Assembly (NCBI GenBank): GCA_944321185.1
Contig: CALUKH010000001.1
Span: forward strand, 180,896-244,895
DNA length: 64,000 nucleotides
Reading direction: 5' to 3'
Source: an uncultured Alistipes sp.
Lineage (GTDB): Bacteria; Bacteroidota; Bacteroidia; Bacteroidales; Rikenellaceae
Positions 34,173 through 42,591 of this stretch are shown here, piece by piece. How positions within the stretch are numbered: position 1 is the stretch's first letter; each line of letters starts with the position of its first letter. The notes under the pieces are model-generated. The model had not been told where the DNA came from. It saw nothing but the letters and a program-made list of their open reading frames with translations, and ran no database searches. Position numbers and translations under genes: made by a program.

Positions 34173-35549
34173 ATGAAATACGACATTCTGATCGTCGGCA
34201 GCGGCCCCGGCGGATATGTGGCCGCCATCCGGGCCGCGCAACTGGGCCGCAAGGTGGCCCTCGTGGAGCGGGCCGATGTAGGCGGCGTCTGCCTCAATTG
34301 GGGCTGCATCCCCACCAAGGCCCTGCTGAAAAGCGCCCAGGTCTACGGCTACTGCAGCCATGCCGAACAATACGGGCTGGAACTTGACGGTGCGGTCCGC
34401 CCGAATCTCGAAAAGATCGTGGCCCGTTCGCGTACGGTGGCCGAAACCATGTCGCGCGGCGTGCAGTTCCTGCTCAAGAAGAACGGGATCGATCTGATCG
34501 CCGGTTTCGGGCGTCTGGTCGCCCCCGGCAAGGTCGACGTCGACGGTACCGAGTATGAGGCCGACCACATCATTCTGGCTACCGGCGCCCGTCCGCGCGA
34601 GATGCCCTTCATGCCCGTCGATGGCGAACGCGTGATCACCTCGCGGCAGGCGCTGGCCATGACTCGACTGCCCGAGACGATGATCGTCGTCGGTTCGGGG
34701 GCCATCGGCAGCGAACTGGCCTGGTTCTACGCTGCGCTGGGCGTCAAGGTCACCGTCATCGAATACCTCCCGCGCATGATGCCGCTCGAGGACGAGGAGG
34801 TCTCGAAGGCCATGGAACGCGCCTTCCGCAAGATGCGTGCCGCGGTGCTCGTCGGAACGACCGTCAAACGCGTGAGCATCAACGCCGAAGGGCGTTGCGA
34901 CGTGGAGATCGAAGGCAAGAAGGGGGCGGAGACCCTCTCGGCCGATGTCGTGCTGTCGGCCGTGGGTATTCAGCCCAACATCGAGGGAATCGGCCTCGAG
35001 GAGCTGGGCGTCGAGGTCGAACGCGGCAAGATCAAGGTCGATGCCTTCTACCGCACCAACGTCCCGGGCATCTATGCCATCGGTGATATCGTGCCGGGAC
35101 CGGCTCTGGCTCACGTGGCCTCGGCCGAGGGTATCTGCTGCGTGGAGGCCATCTGCGGCCTCTCGCCCGAACCGGTTGATTACTCGACCATCCCGTCGTG
35201 CGTCTTCACACAGCCCGAGGTAGCCTCCGTGGGCCTGACCGAGCAGCAGGCCGTCGAACGCGGTCTGCAGGTCAAGATCGGCCGTTTCCCCTTCACGGCT
35301 TCGGGCAAGGCCACTGCTGCCGGTGATCGCGACGGCTTCGTGAAACTGATCTTCGACGAAGAGGATCGCCTGCTGGGGGCTCACCTGGTCGGCGCCTCCG
35401 TCACGGAGATGCTGGCCGAGCCGACTCTGGCCCGCCGGCTGGGCGCCACGGCCCACCAGATCGCCCGCACGATTCATGCTCATCCGACGATGAACGAAGG
35501 GGTGATGGAGGCGGCCGAGGCGGCTCTCGGCGCAGCCATTCATCTATAG
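34173..35549 (+). CDS. lpdA: Dihydrolipoyl dehydrogenase (E3)
   Basis: A 458-aa FAD disulfide oxidoreductase that reoxidises lipoyl groups of 2-oxoacid dehydrogenase or glycine-cleavage complexes. The FAD motif GSGPGG is at 10-15, the redox pair C40/C45 in GGVCLNWGCIPTK, the NAD motif GSGAIGSELA near 175, and the catalytic H437/E442 pair in HAHPTMNEGVME. The ATG at 34173 is used rather than a TTG 21 bp upstream. No E1, E2 or lipoylation genes are adjacent, so which complex it serves cannot be told. A bidirectional terminator follows at 35656. Confidence 0.95.
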   Translation: MKYDILIVGSGPGGYVAAIRAAQLGRKVALVERADVGGVCLNWGCIPTKALLKSAQVYGYCSHAEQYGLELDGAVRPNLEKIVARSRTVAETMSRGVQFLLKKNGIDLIAGFGRLVAPGKVDVDGTEYEADHIILATGARPREMPFMPVDGERVITSRQALAMTRLPETMIVVGSGAIGSELAWFYAALGVKVTVIEYLPRMMPLEDEEVSKAMERAFRKMRAAVLVGTTVKRVSINAEGRCDVEIEGKKGAETLSADVVLSAVGIQPNIEGIGLEELGVEVERGKIKVDAFYRTNVPGIYAIGDIVPGPALAHVASAEGICCVEAICGLSPEPVDYSTIPSCVFTQPEVASVGLTEQQAVERGLQVKIGRFPFTASGKATAAGDRDGFVKLIFDEEDRLLGAHLVGASVTEMLAEPTLARRLGATAHQIARTIHAHPTMNEGVMEAAEAALGAAIHL

Positions 35550-35655
35550 GACGGGCGCAAGAAACTCGGGTCACGGAGGCGGGAGGATCCCGCGTTTTGG
35601 CCTTTGATGCGTTATTGACCGCACAACTCGTTTAAAACCAGCTCTCTCCTGCTGA

Positions 35656-35693
35656 AAAAAGAGACCGCCTTCCATGGAAGGCGGTCTCTTTTT
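35656..35693. terminator. Bidirectional terminator after lpdA
   Basis: A perfect palindrome AAAGAGACCGCCTTCC-ATGG-GGAAGGCGGTCTCTTT type, with A-runs before and T-runs after. It lies about 105 bp after the lpdA stop. Confidence 0.9.
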
Positions 35694-35953
35694 CGGTCTC
35701 TTCGCATATCGGTCTTCGCGCAGGCTGCGAGCCGGCTAATTGTGGTTGAACCGCATTGGCTGTTTTCACCGTGACGATGCAACCGAATCCCGGAATCCGT
35801 GGATCCGTCACGATGTCGGGCTGTTGAGTCAGGGACTTGAATTGCTGCGAAACTTCCTGCCTCCTTCCAATCCGGTCTTGCCCTCTTGCTCTCTCCTCTC
35901 CTTTCTTGTCCTCTCGTCTCCTCACCACCCGGCCCCCGCCGGCTGACGGGGGA
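35694..35953. other. Intergenic DNA with a pyrimidine-rich tract
   Basis: About 260 bp between the lpdA terminator and the stop codon of the M23 peptidase gene. The right part (about 35855-35945) is pyrimidine-rich, i.e. purine-rich (GAGGAGAGAGCAAGAGGGCAAG-like) on the M23 coding strand, directly 3' of that stop codon. No gene or RNA is recognised. Confidence 0.5.
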
Positions 35954-37156
35954 TTATCTGACGCGCAGTGAGCGGCCGATGCGCAGAATGGTCGTCGACT
36001 TGATGCCGTTCAGACGGCAGATGTTCGATACGGTGGTTCCGTAGCGGCGGGCGATGGCGCCCAATGTATCGCCCGAACGGATCTTGTGGTAGCGCATGGC
36101 GGCCTTTTCGGCGGCCTCCTTCTTGTCCTGCTCCTCGTTGGCGATCTCATCCTCGAAGTCCTGTCCGGCATTGGAGTAGATGCTGAAGAAGGATTTCTTC
36201 AGCAGGAAGGTTTCGCGGCAGAGCATGCCGTTCTTGAAGTCGATCAGCCGTTCGGGGTCGAAGGCCTGACCGTAGTAGCGGGTTTCGAAATGGAGGTGCG
36301 GACCCGTCGAGCGGCCCGTCGAACCACCCTTTCCGATGATGTGTCCGGCCTCGACCCAGTCGCCGGGTTTCACGAGTCGTTCCGAGAGGTGGCCGTAGTA
36401 GGTTTCCAGCCCGTTGTCGTGGCGGATGATGACCAGATTGCCGTATCCGCGGACATACTGCGAGATGCGCACCCGTCCGCAGAAGGTTGCATAGACCGGT
36501 TCGCCCATCTTCAGCGGCAGGTCGACGCCCTGATGGCGGCGTCCGCGGCGGGGGCCGTACTTGCCGCGGGGATTCACCGCTCCGCGATAGGGATAGTGGT
36601 AGCTTTTCGTCGAATCGATCAGGTCGATGACCACCGACTGGGGCATGTTGGCGATGCTGACATCCTTATAGGGGAAAAGCGTAGTCGTATCCCAGTATTT
36701 TTCGAAGATCGTGCTGTCCTTGGCCACGGCGCGGTTGCGGACGTATTTCCAGGTGTTATTGCCGTAGAGAATGACGTAGAGGGCATCGTTTCCGGAGTTG
36801 AGCGTGTCGATGACCGTCAGGCCGGCGGTATCGAACGTCGATTCGATCTCCTTACGGCGCAGGCGGAGCTGCAGGTTGGCCACCGAATCTTCGGCGGCCT
36901 GTTTGGGATCCACCGCAGCGGTGGCATCGGTCGTGCGTCCGGAGCGGGCTTCGAGGCGGGCCTGCATGTTGTCGAGCAGGGTCTGCAACGAATCGATGGC
37001 GATGCTCTGCACGTCGGAGAGACGGCGCAGCGAATCGGCTTCGGCCATCGCTTCGACGGTCTGTTCCTGGAGTTGGGCCCGTGTGGGACGGGGCGAACGG
37101 GCTTCGGCCGAGGCGGTCAATGCAACGACCGCAAGAGGCAGCAGGTATTTTTTCAT
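35954..37156 (-). CDS. M23-family peptidoglycan hydrolase with C-terminal LysM
   Basis: A 400-aa exported protein. A signal peptide (MKKYLLPLAVVALTASAEA) is followed by a coiled-coil-like region (about 30-95, QEQTVEAMAEADSLRRLSDVQ...). The M23 (LytM) domain, about residues 180-300, has the zinc-site motifs HQGVDLP and GPHLHFETRY and the GNLVIIRHDNGLETYYGHLS core, so it should be an active endopeptidase on cell-wall crosslinks. A LysM domain closes the protein (YHKIRSGDTLGAIARRYGTTVSNICRLNGI). It lies 106 bp after a DUF3109-type gene. Confidence 0.94.
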   Translation of the reverse strand: MKKYLLPLAVVALTASAEARSPRPTRAQLQEQTVEAMAEADSLRRLSDVQSIAIDSLQTLLDNMQARLEARSGRTTDATAAVDPKQAAEDSVANLQLRLRRKEIESTFDTAGLTVIDTLNSGNDALYVILYGNNTWKYVRNRAVAKDSTIFEKYWDTTTLFPYKDVSIANMPQSVVIDLIDSTKSYHYPYRGAVNPRGKYGPRRGRRHQGVDLPLKMGEPVYATFCGRVRISQYVRGYGNLVIIRHDNGLETYYGHLSERLVKPGDWVEAGHIIGKGGSTGRSTGPHLHFETRYYGQAFDPERLIDFKNGMLCRETFLLKKSFFSIYSNAGQDFEDEIANEEQDKKEAAEKAAMRYHKIRSGDTLGAIARRYGTTVSNICRLNGIKSTTILRIGRSLRVR

Positions 37157-37262
37157 CTTTCGTGTTTCGTTTTTAGGGGGTGTCGCCTGGTGCGGGACAC
37201 CTGTATTGTATGGGAGGCCACCGTCGGATTCGTTCCGACAGCAGCCGGTTCGGGCCTTGGGG

Positions 37263-37835
37263 CTATTGCTTCTTCAGCAGCTCCTCGGCGGCTTCGAGAG
37301 CCTGGTAGAAATTCTCGCCGAAACGGCGGATGATCGGTTCGCGCAGGGCCTTGTAGACCGGAATTCCGAGCTTGGCACCGCATCGCCGGGCCGGTTCGCA
37401 TACCGACCAGCGGTGGTAGTTCAGCCCGATGGTTCCGTTCGAGAAGCGCATCAGCCGGATCGGATAGAGGTGGCACGAGATCGGTTTGCGGAAGGTTGTC
37501 CTACCCTCCTGCCAGGCCTTTTCAATGGCGCATAACGTCACGCCGTTCTCCTGATAGGCGTAGGCGCACTGGGCATCGTTGACCAGCGGCGTGGTCAGAT
37601 CGCCCTCTTCGTCGAGGACCATGAATCCCTGGCGTTCGACGGCATCGACGCCTTCGCCGGTCATGTAGCGGCGGTAGTTCGGGTATTCGCGGCGGAGGAT
37701 CTCCACTTCGTCGGCCTCGAGCGGCGCCCCGGCATTGCCTTCGACGCAGCAGATGCCCTTGCACTGAGCCAGGTCGCACGCGAAGCATTCGCGCAGCAGA
37801 TCGACACTTACGATCTTGTCATCGATTTCGATCAT
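37263..37835 (-). CDS. DUF3109-family Cys-rich protein
   Basis: A 190-aa protein with an N-terminal cluster C17-F-A-C20-x4-C25-x3-C29-C30 in CFACDLAQCKGICC, and later Cys in DAQCAYAYQENGVTLCAIEKAW, CHLYPIRL and WSVCEPARRC. This pattern resembles YkgJ/CxxCxxxxCC-type Fe-S or zinc proteins and the DUF3109 family. No reaction is known. Its ATG overlaps the ddl stop (ATGA, 4 bp), so the two are co-translated. Confidence 0.88.
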   Translation of the reverse strand: MIEIDDKIVSVDLLRECFACDLAQCKGICCVEGNAGAPLEADEVEILRREYPNYRRYMTGEGVDAVERQGFMVLDEEGDLTTPLVNDAQCAYAYQENGVTLCAIEKAWQEGRTTFRKPISCHLYPIRLMRFSNGTIGLNYHRWSVCEPARRCGAKLGIPVYKALREPIIRRFGENFYQALEAAEELLKKQ

Positions 37836-38815
37836 TTGCGGCAGGTATCGGCGATAATCAGGTCATACAGTTCTCCGAGCGACATGCCCATCTGACGGGC
37901 CTGTTTCGGGACGATGCTTCCGGCACTCATGCCCGGGATCGAGTTCAGTTCGATGAAGTAGGGCTTTCCCTCGGGGGTGACGATGAAGTCGACCCGCACG
38001 ACGCCCGAGCAGCGGCACAGCCGGTAGGCATCGCGCGTCATGCGGTTCAGTTCGGCGCGCACCTCGTCCGGGATCGGGGCCGGGGTGATCTCCTCCGAAC
38101 GTCCGGCCGTGTATTTGGCCTCGTAGTCGAAGAAGTCGTTCTTGGGGACGATCTCCGTGATGGGGAAGATGTACTCGTGCTCGCGCGTAACGAGGATTCC
38201 GCATCCCATTTCGCGCCCCGTGATGCACTCCTCGACGAGGATTTCGTCGCCCTGGGCGAAGGCCGCGTCGATGGCTGCGGGCAGCTCTTCGGCCGTGTGA
38301 ACCTTCGTCACGCCGAACGACGAACCGTTGGCATTGGGCTTCACGAAGAGCGGCAGGCCCAGTTCGGCGACCATGGCGGCTGCATCATAGCTTTCGCCGC
38401 GGCGCAGGAAGCGTTCGCGGGCCAGGTTGACATGTCCGGCCAGCGTACGCTTGGTGGTGATCTTGTCGAACGTCACCACCGACGAGACCATCGAGCACGA
38501 CGAATAGGGAATGCCCATCATGTCGAGATAGCCCTGCAGCCGACCGTCTTCGCCCGGCGTGCCGTGGATGAGGATCAGGGCGTAGTCGAAAATCTTGTGT
38601 TCGCCGTCGATCGTGATCGAGAAGTCGTTCTTGTCGACCTGCCATTGCCGGCCGTCGGGCGAGGTATGATGCCAGTCGCGGTGATGGAGGTCGATGACCG
38701 TGATGTCGTATTTCGAGTGATCGAGCGCCGCTTCGATCTGTGCGGCACTTTGCAGGGCGATCTCCCGTTCCGGGGAGTCGCCGCCCGCCAGGAGGGCGAT
38801 CTTCAAGCGTGTCAT
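37832..38815 (-). CDS. ddl: D-alanine--D-alanine ligase
   Basis: A 327-aa ATP-grasp enzyme that makes the D-Ala-D-Ala dipeptide for peptidoglycan. Start at the ATG at 38815 (MTRLKIALLAGGDSPEREIALQSA). ATP-grasp blocks are visible: LPLFVKPNANGSSFGVTKV, ILVEECITGREMGCGIL, and the Mg-binding FIELNSIPGMSAGS near the C-terminus. HGTPGEDGRLQGYLDMMGIPYSS is typical of Ddl. It starts 2 bp after the nadD stop and overlaps the DUF3109 gene by 4 bp. Confidence 0.96.
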   Translation of the reverse strand: MTRLKIALLAGGDSPEREIALQSAAQIEAALDHSKYDITVIDLHHRDWHHTSPDGRQWQVDKNDFSITIDGEHKIFDYALILIHGTPGEDGRLQGYLDMMGIPYSSCSMVSSVVTFDKITTKRTLAGHVNLARERFLRRGESYDAAAMVAELGLPLFVKPNANGSSFGVTKVHTAEELPAAIDAAFAQGDEILVEECITGREMGCGILVTREHEYIFPITEIVPKNDFFDYEAKYTAGRSEEITPAPIPDEVRAELNRMTRDAYRLCRCSGVVRVDFIVTPEGKPYFIELNSIPGMSAGSIVPKQARQMGMSLGELYDLIIADTCRK

Positions 38816-38817
38816 TT

Positions 38818-39630
38818 TCAGGGATTGTATATGTCTTTGTATCGGAATTCGAAAATTTCCTGCACCATCTGTGCGAACTGCCGGGCCTCGACGTGTTCGG
38901 CATCGATGCGCAGCACGGCGTTGAAGTCGTTCAGAGCCGGCCCCCATTCGCTGAGACGGTAGTGAAGTTTACCGCGTTCGAGCAGCAGATCGATATCATC
39001 TGGATGTTCGGCGAGCTGTCCGGTGAGGGCCGCGATTCGGGTTGCGGGGCTCCAGAGCCCCTTTTTGCGGATATATTCGATGACCTTCGGGTCGAGCATC
39101 GTTGAGACATCCTCGCCGCGGGCGATGCGGTCGCGGATCTCGGTCGAGGCGATATCGAGCAGCGGCGCGCCGTCGAGCAGCGTGATGCGCCCCTCGAATC
39201 CCGAGACCGACTCTCCGCCGCGTCGCGGGTAGACGTAGACCGGATATTCGAGGATCCTGTCGTACTCCTTCCACCCGTCGAGGCGGGCGATCTGGTCGCT
39301 GCCCATCAGCACCGAGAGTTCCATCTGCGAGCCGAAGTTCTCTTGCAGATAGCGCAGCGTATCGATCGTGTAGGAGGGTTTCGGGAGCAGGAACTCCACC
39401 ACCGAGGGCTTGATCCGTTCGGGGTATTTCGACCCCTGGCAGGCGATCTCGGCCATCTCGAATCGGTCGAGTTCGGGGGCCAGCTCCTCCTGCTGCTTGT
39501 AGGGGCTTTGGGGCGAGACGATCAGCGCCACCTCGTCGCAGAGCCCGGCATCCAGAACATATTCGGCCAGCGCCGTGTGGCCTTTATGGATCGGGTTGAA
39601 CGACCCGAAATAGAGCATTTCGCGTTTCAT
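38818..39630 (-). CDS. nadD: Nicotinate-nucleotide adenylyltransferase with C-terminal TPR-like extension
   Basis: A 270-aa protein from the ATG at 39630 (MKREMLYFG). Residues 1-190 are a complete NadD: nucleotide-binding GSFNPIHKGH (9-18), VSPQSPYKQQEEL, and the C-terminal STEIRDRIARGED. This domain makes nicotinate adenine dinucleotide in NAD synthesis. Residues about 192-270 are an additional helical part: AEHPDDIDLLLERGKLHYRL and SEWGPALNDFNAVLRIDAEH give one TPR-like repeat, and ARQFAQMVQEIFEFRYKDI a following helix. NadD proteins usually end near 190-215 residues. It lies 4 bp after gmk and 2 bp before ddl. Confidence 0.93.
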   Translation of the reverse strand: MKREMLYFGSFNPIHKGHTALAEYVLDAGLCDEVALIVSPQSPYKQQEELAPELDRFEMAEIACQGSKYPERIKPSVVEFLLPKPSYTIDTLRYLQENFGSQMELSVLMGSDQIARLDGWKEYDRILEYPVYVYPRRGGESVSGFEGRITLLDGAPLLDIASTEIRDRIARGEDVSTMLDPKVIEYIRKKGLWSPATRIAALTGQLAEHPDDIDLLLERGKLHYRLSEWGPALNDFNAVLRIDAEHVEARQFAQMVQEIFEFRYKDIYNP

Positions 39631-39634
39631 GGGG

Positions 39635-40198
39635 CTAACGGGCAAAAAATTCGTCGAGAATCCGGCAGGCTTCGGCCACGGCTTCGTCCAGACGGTCGTT
39701 GACCACCACGTGGTCGAACTGGGGCGCCTTCGTCAGTTCGAACCGAGCCTTGGCCACGCGGCGTTCGATGGCTTCGGGGGCATCCGTGCCGCGCATGACG
39801 AGGCGTCGGCGCAGCTCCTCGACCGACGGCGGCATGATGAAGATCGAGCAGGCCGCCTCACCGAAGATTCCCTTGAGGTTGATGCCGCCCATCACGTCGA
39901 CGTCGAAGACGATGACGTGTCCCTTGGCCCAGATGCGTTCCACTTCGCTGCGCAGCGTACCGTAGCAGGTACCCTTGTAGACCTCCTCCCACTCGACGAA
40001 ACGCTCCTCGGCGACGGCCCGTGCGAACTCCTCCTGCGAGAGGAAGTAGTAGTCCACGCCGTTCTGCTCCTGACCGCGCGGGGCGCGGCTGGTGGCCGAG
40101 ATCGAAAACTCCAACTGTGGATAGCGTGCGAGCAGCTCCTTGACGATCGTGGTCTTGCCCGAGCCGCTCGGCGCGGAAAATATGATGACTTTTCCCAT
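39635..40198 (-). CDS. gmk: Guanylate kinase
   Basis: A 187-aa kinase converting GMP to GDP with ATP. The P-loop SAPSGSGKTT is at 8-17, and the GMP-binding SATSRAPRGQEQNGVDYYF block and EWEEVYKGTCYGT follow. FDVDVMGGINLK and the lid region PPSVEELRRRL are present. Length fits the family. It starts 140 bp after yicC and leads into nadD with a 4-bp gap. Confidence 0.96.
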   Translation of the reverse strand: MGKVIIFSAPSGSGKTTIVKELLARYPQLEFSISATSRAPRGQEQNGVDYYFLSQEEFARAVAEERFVEWEEVYKGTCYGTLRSEVERIWAKGHVIVFDVDVMGGINLKGIFGEAACSIFIMPPSVEELRRRLVMRGTDAPEAIERRVAKARFELTKAPQFDHVVVNDRLDEAVAEACRILDEFFAR

Positions 40199-40338
40199 TC
40201 TATATAATATAGGTATGTCCGTCGGTTGATCCGGACCGGTGGACCGTTTTCGGTCTGCGAACTTGCGGAAGCGGGCCGCGTTGTCTGCGTTGCACCCGCC
40301 CGGCAGCGGAATCTGAGGATCGCCCCGACGGCGTTGTT

Positions 40339-41223
40339 TTACAGGATGTTGAGGACCTGCTCCTTGATCTTCTCCAGTTCGTCCTTCATCTTCACGACGA
40401 GGATCTGGATGTTCGTTTCGTTGGCCTTCGAACCCATCGTATTGATTTCGCGGCCCATCTCCTGGGCGATGAATCCCAGTTTGCGGCCCACGCCCTCCTC
40501 CGAGGCGGCCACTTCGCGGAAGTAGCGGCAATGGTTCTGCAGGCGGACCTTCTCTTCGGTGATGTCGAGTTTCTCGAGGTAGAAGATCATCTCCTGTTCG
40601 AGGCGGTTGTGGTCGACCTCGACGGCGAGTTTCGAGAGGTTGTCCAGGATGCGGGCCTTGATGGTCTCGGTGCGGGCCTTCTCGAAGGGCACGACCTCGT
40701 TCTTGTATTGCTCGATCAGGTCGACGCGGCGCAGCAGGTCGGCGATGAGCGTGGCACCCTCCTGCGAGCGGAAGGCGTCGAGCTGCCGGGCTGCGGCCTC
40801 GACGGCCGAGAGCAGTGCCGCATGCTCCTCGTCGGAGATGGTTTCCGTTTCGGTCGAGACCACGTCGGGCAGGCGCATGAGCGTCTGCAGGGCGGCGGCA
40901 TTCCATGCCTCACCGGAGCCTTCGAGACCGGCCGTGCGGGCCGCTTCGCGCAGCTGGGCGGCGTAGGCGGCGAAGACTTCGCGGTTGATGTGGGCCGAGG
41001 TCTCGACGACCTGGCTCTCGACCGAGACGAAGAGGTCGACCTTTCCGCGCTGGAGCAGCCGGGCGACGAGGTTTCGGATTTCGTATTCCGACTGTCGGTA
41101 GACGGCCGGGAGTTTCAATGCGAGATCCAACTGTTTGGAATTCAGGGATCGGATCTCGACGGTGATCTTCTTGTTCCGGATTACGGCTTCGCCTTTTCCG
41201 AAGCCGGTCATGGATTTAATCAT
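40339..41223 (-). CDS. yicC: YicC-family endoribonuclease
   Basis: A 294-aa protein with the YicC_N start MIKSMTGFGKGEAVIRNKKITVEIRSLNSK and the DUF1732 end EVASEEGVGRKLGFIAQEMGREINTMGSKAN..., both characteristic. The middle is helical and acidic. YicC proteins are RNases linked to small-RNA turnover in E. coli; whether that role holds here is unknown. A TACTTTTG promoter box lies upstream. It lies ahead of gmk, a pairing (yicC-gmk) seen in many bacteria. Confidence 0.94.
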   Translation of the reverse strand: MIKSMTGFGKGEAVIRNKKITVEIRSLNSKQLDLALKLPAVYRQSEYEIRNLVARLLQRGKVDLFVSVESQVVETSAHINREVFAAYAAQLREAARTAGLEGSGEAWNAAALQTLMRLPDVVSTETETISDEEHAALLSAVEAAARQLDAFRSQEGATLIADLLRRVDLIEQYKNEVVPFEKARTETIKARILDNLSKLAVEVDHNRLEQEMIFYLEKLDITEEKVRLQNHCRYFREVAASEEGVGRKLGFIAQEMGREINTMGSKANETNIQILVVKMKDELEKIKEQVLNIL

Positions 41224-41249
41224 AGGTCAGCATCGCTTAATTTCGGAAA

Positions 41250-41257
41250 CAAAAGTA
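41250..41257 (-). promoter_or_regulatory. Promoter -7 box for yicC-gmk-nadD-ddl
   Basis: CAAAAGTA on the plus strand is TACTTTTG on the minus strand, 27 bp before the yicC ATG. Confidence 0.6.
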
Positions 41258-41343
41258 GTAAAAACAAATCAAAAAGGAGCGGGAAACCGTCCGGAGTGTA
41301 AAATTTATTTGGAAAACCTTGCAGATTCCGAGAATATTTTTTT

Positions 41344-41351
41344 TATATTTG
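41344..41351 (+). promoter_or_regulatory. Promoter -7 box for serC
   Basis: TATATTTG, 55 bp before the serC ATG, with CTTG 22 bp upstream as a weak -33 match. Confidence 0.7.
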
Positions 41352-41406
41352 TGTTAGAAAATTAACAGACCGAAATCAAATCTTCCAAATCTCATAACAA
41401 ATCATT

Positions 41407-42480
41407 ATGAAAAAGCACAATTTCAATGCGGGACCGTCCATTCTTGCGGACGAAGTGATCGAAAAAGCAGCCAAGGCCGTACTCGATTTCAACGGATCGG
41501 GACTTTCGATTCTTTCGATTTCGCACCGTACGAAGGATTTCGACGCCGTGATGGCAGAGGCCGACGCGCTTTTCCGTGAACTGCTCCACATTCCGGACAA
41601 CTACAAGATCATCTACCTGGGCGGTGGCGCAAGTACCTATTTTTATGAGATTCCCGCCAACTTCCTGGGCAAGAAGGCCGGTTACGTCAATACGGGCGTC
41701 TGGTCGAAGAAGGCCATCAAGGAGGCCAAACGCTATGGCGAAGTGGAGGTTGTGGCCTCGTCCGAGGATCGCAACTTCACCTACATACCCAAGGGTTTCA
41801 CCATCCCCGAGGATCTGGACTACCTGCACATTACCTCCAACAATACGATCTACGGTACGGAGTATCACGAGGATCTGACCTCGCCCGTGCCCCTGATCGC
41901 CGACATGTCGTCCGACATTCTGTCGCGTCCGGTCGACGTGTCGAAATATGCCATGATCTACGGCGGTGCGCAGAAGAATCTGGCTCCGGCCGGCGTGGCC
42001 TTCGGCATTATCCGCGAGGACATGCTCGACCGCATCGTGCGTGACCTGCCGACGATGATGAACTACCGTACGCACGTCGAGAACAACTCGATGTTCAATA
42101 CGCCTCCCGTCTTCCCGATCTACGTGCTGATGGAGACGCTGCGCTGGCTGAAATCGATCGGCGGCGTTCCGGAGATCTACCGCCGCAACCAGGAGAAGGC
42201 TGCCCTGCTTTACGACGAGATCGATCGCAACCCGCTGTTCCGCGGTACGGTCGAGAAGGAGGACCGCTCGCTGATGAACATCTGCTTCGTCATGCAGGAG
42301 GGCTACGAGGAGCTGGCTCCCGAGTTCATGGAGTTCACCAAGAGCCGCGGCATCGTCGGCATCAAGGGCCATCGTCTGGTGGGCGGTTTCCGCGCATCGT
42401 GCTACAATGCCCTGCCGATCGAGAGCGTGCGCGTACTGGTGGAGTGCATGCAGGAGTTTGCGGCCAAACACGCCAAATGA
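41407..42480 (+). CDS. serC: Phosphoserine aminotransferase
   Basis: A 357-aa fold-type I PLP enzyme of serine and pyridoxine synthesis. It begins [25 protein letters not shown], with the FNAGPS signature. [18 protein letters not shown] forms the PLP phosphate region, [19 protein letters not shown] holds the PLP-binding Asp, and the Schiff-base Lys is in [12 protein letters not shown]. The C-terminal [11 protein letters not shown] is also typical. It heads serC-serA on the plus strand. Confidence 0.96.
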   Translation: MKKHNFNAGPSILADEVIEKAAKAVLDFNGSGLSILSISHRTKDFDAVMAEADALFRELLHIPDNYKIIYLGGGASTYFYEIPANFLGKKAGYVNTGVWSKKAIKEAKRYGEVEVVASSEDRNFTYIPKGFTIPEDLDYLHITSNNTIYGTEYHEDLTSPVPLIADMSSDILSRPVDVSKYAMIYGGAQKNLAPAGVAFGIIREDMLDRIVRDLPTMMNYRTHVENNSMFNTPPVFPIYVLMETLRWLKSIGGVPEIYRRNQEKAALLYDEIDRNPLFRGTVEKEDRSLMNICFVMQEGYEELAPEFMEFTKSRGIVGIKGHRLVGGFRASCYNALPIESVRVLVECMQEFAAKHAK

Positions 42481-42591
42481 TCGCCTGAGATGCCTCTCGT
42501 AACGCGCGTCCCGGCCGGATACGACACCCTCACGGGCGAAGTGAAGGCCTGGGACTATAAGGAATTAATGAACGAAGAAATTTTGAAACCC

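Noticed and set aside
32415..35543. A 1,042-codon minus-strand frame opposite the C69 peptidase and lpdA
   Set aside because: Antisense shadow of two genes with full catalytic motifs; the product has no domain look.
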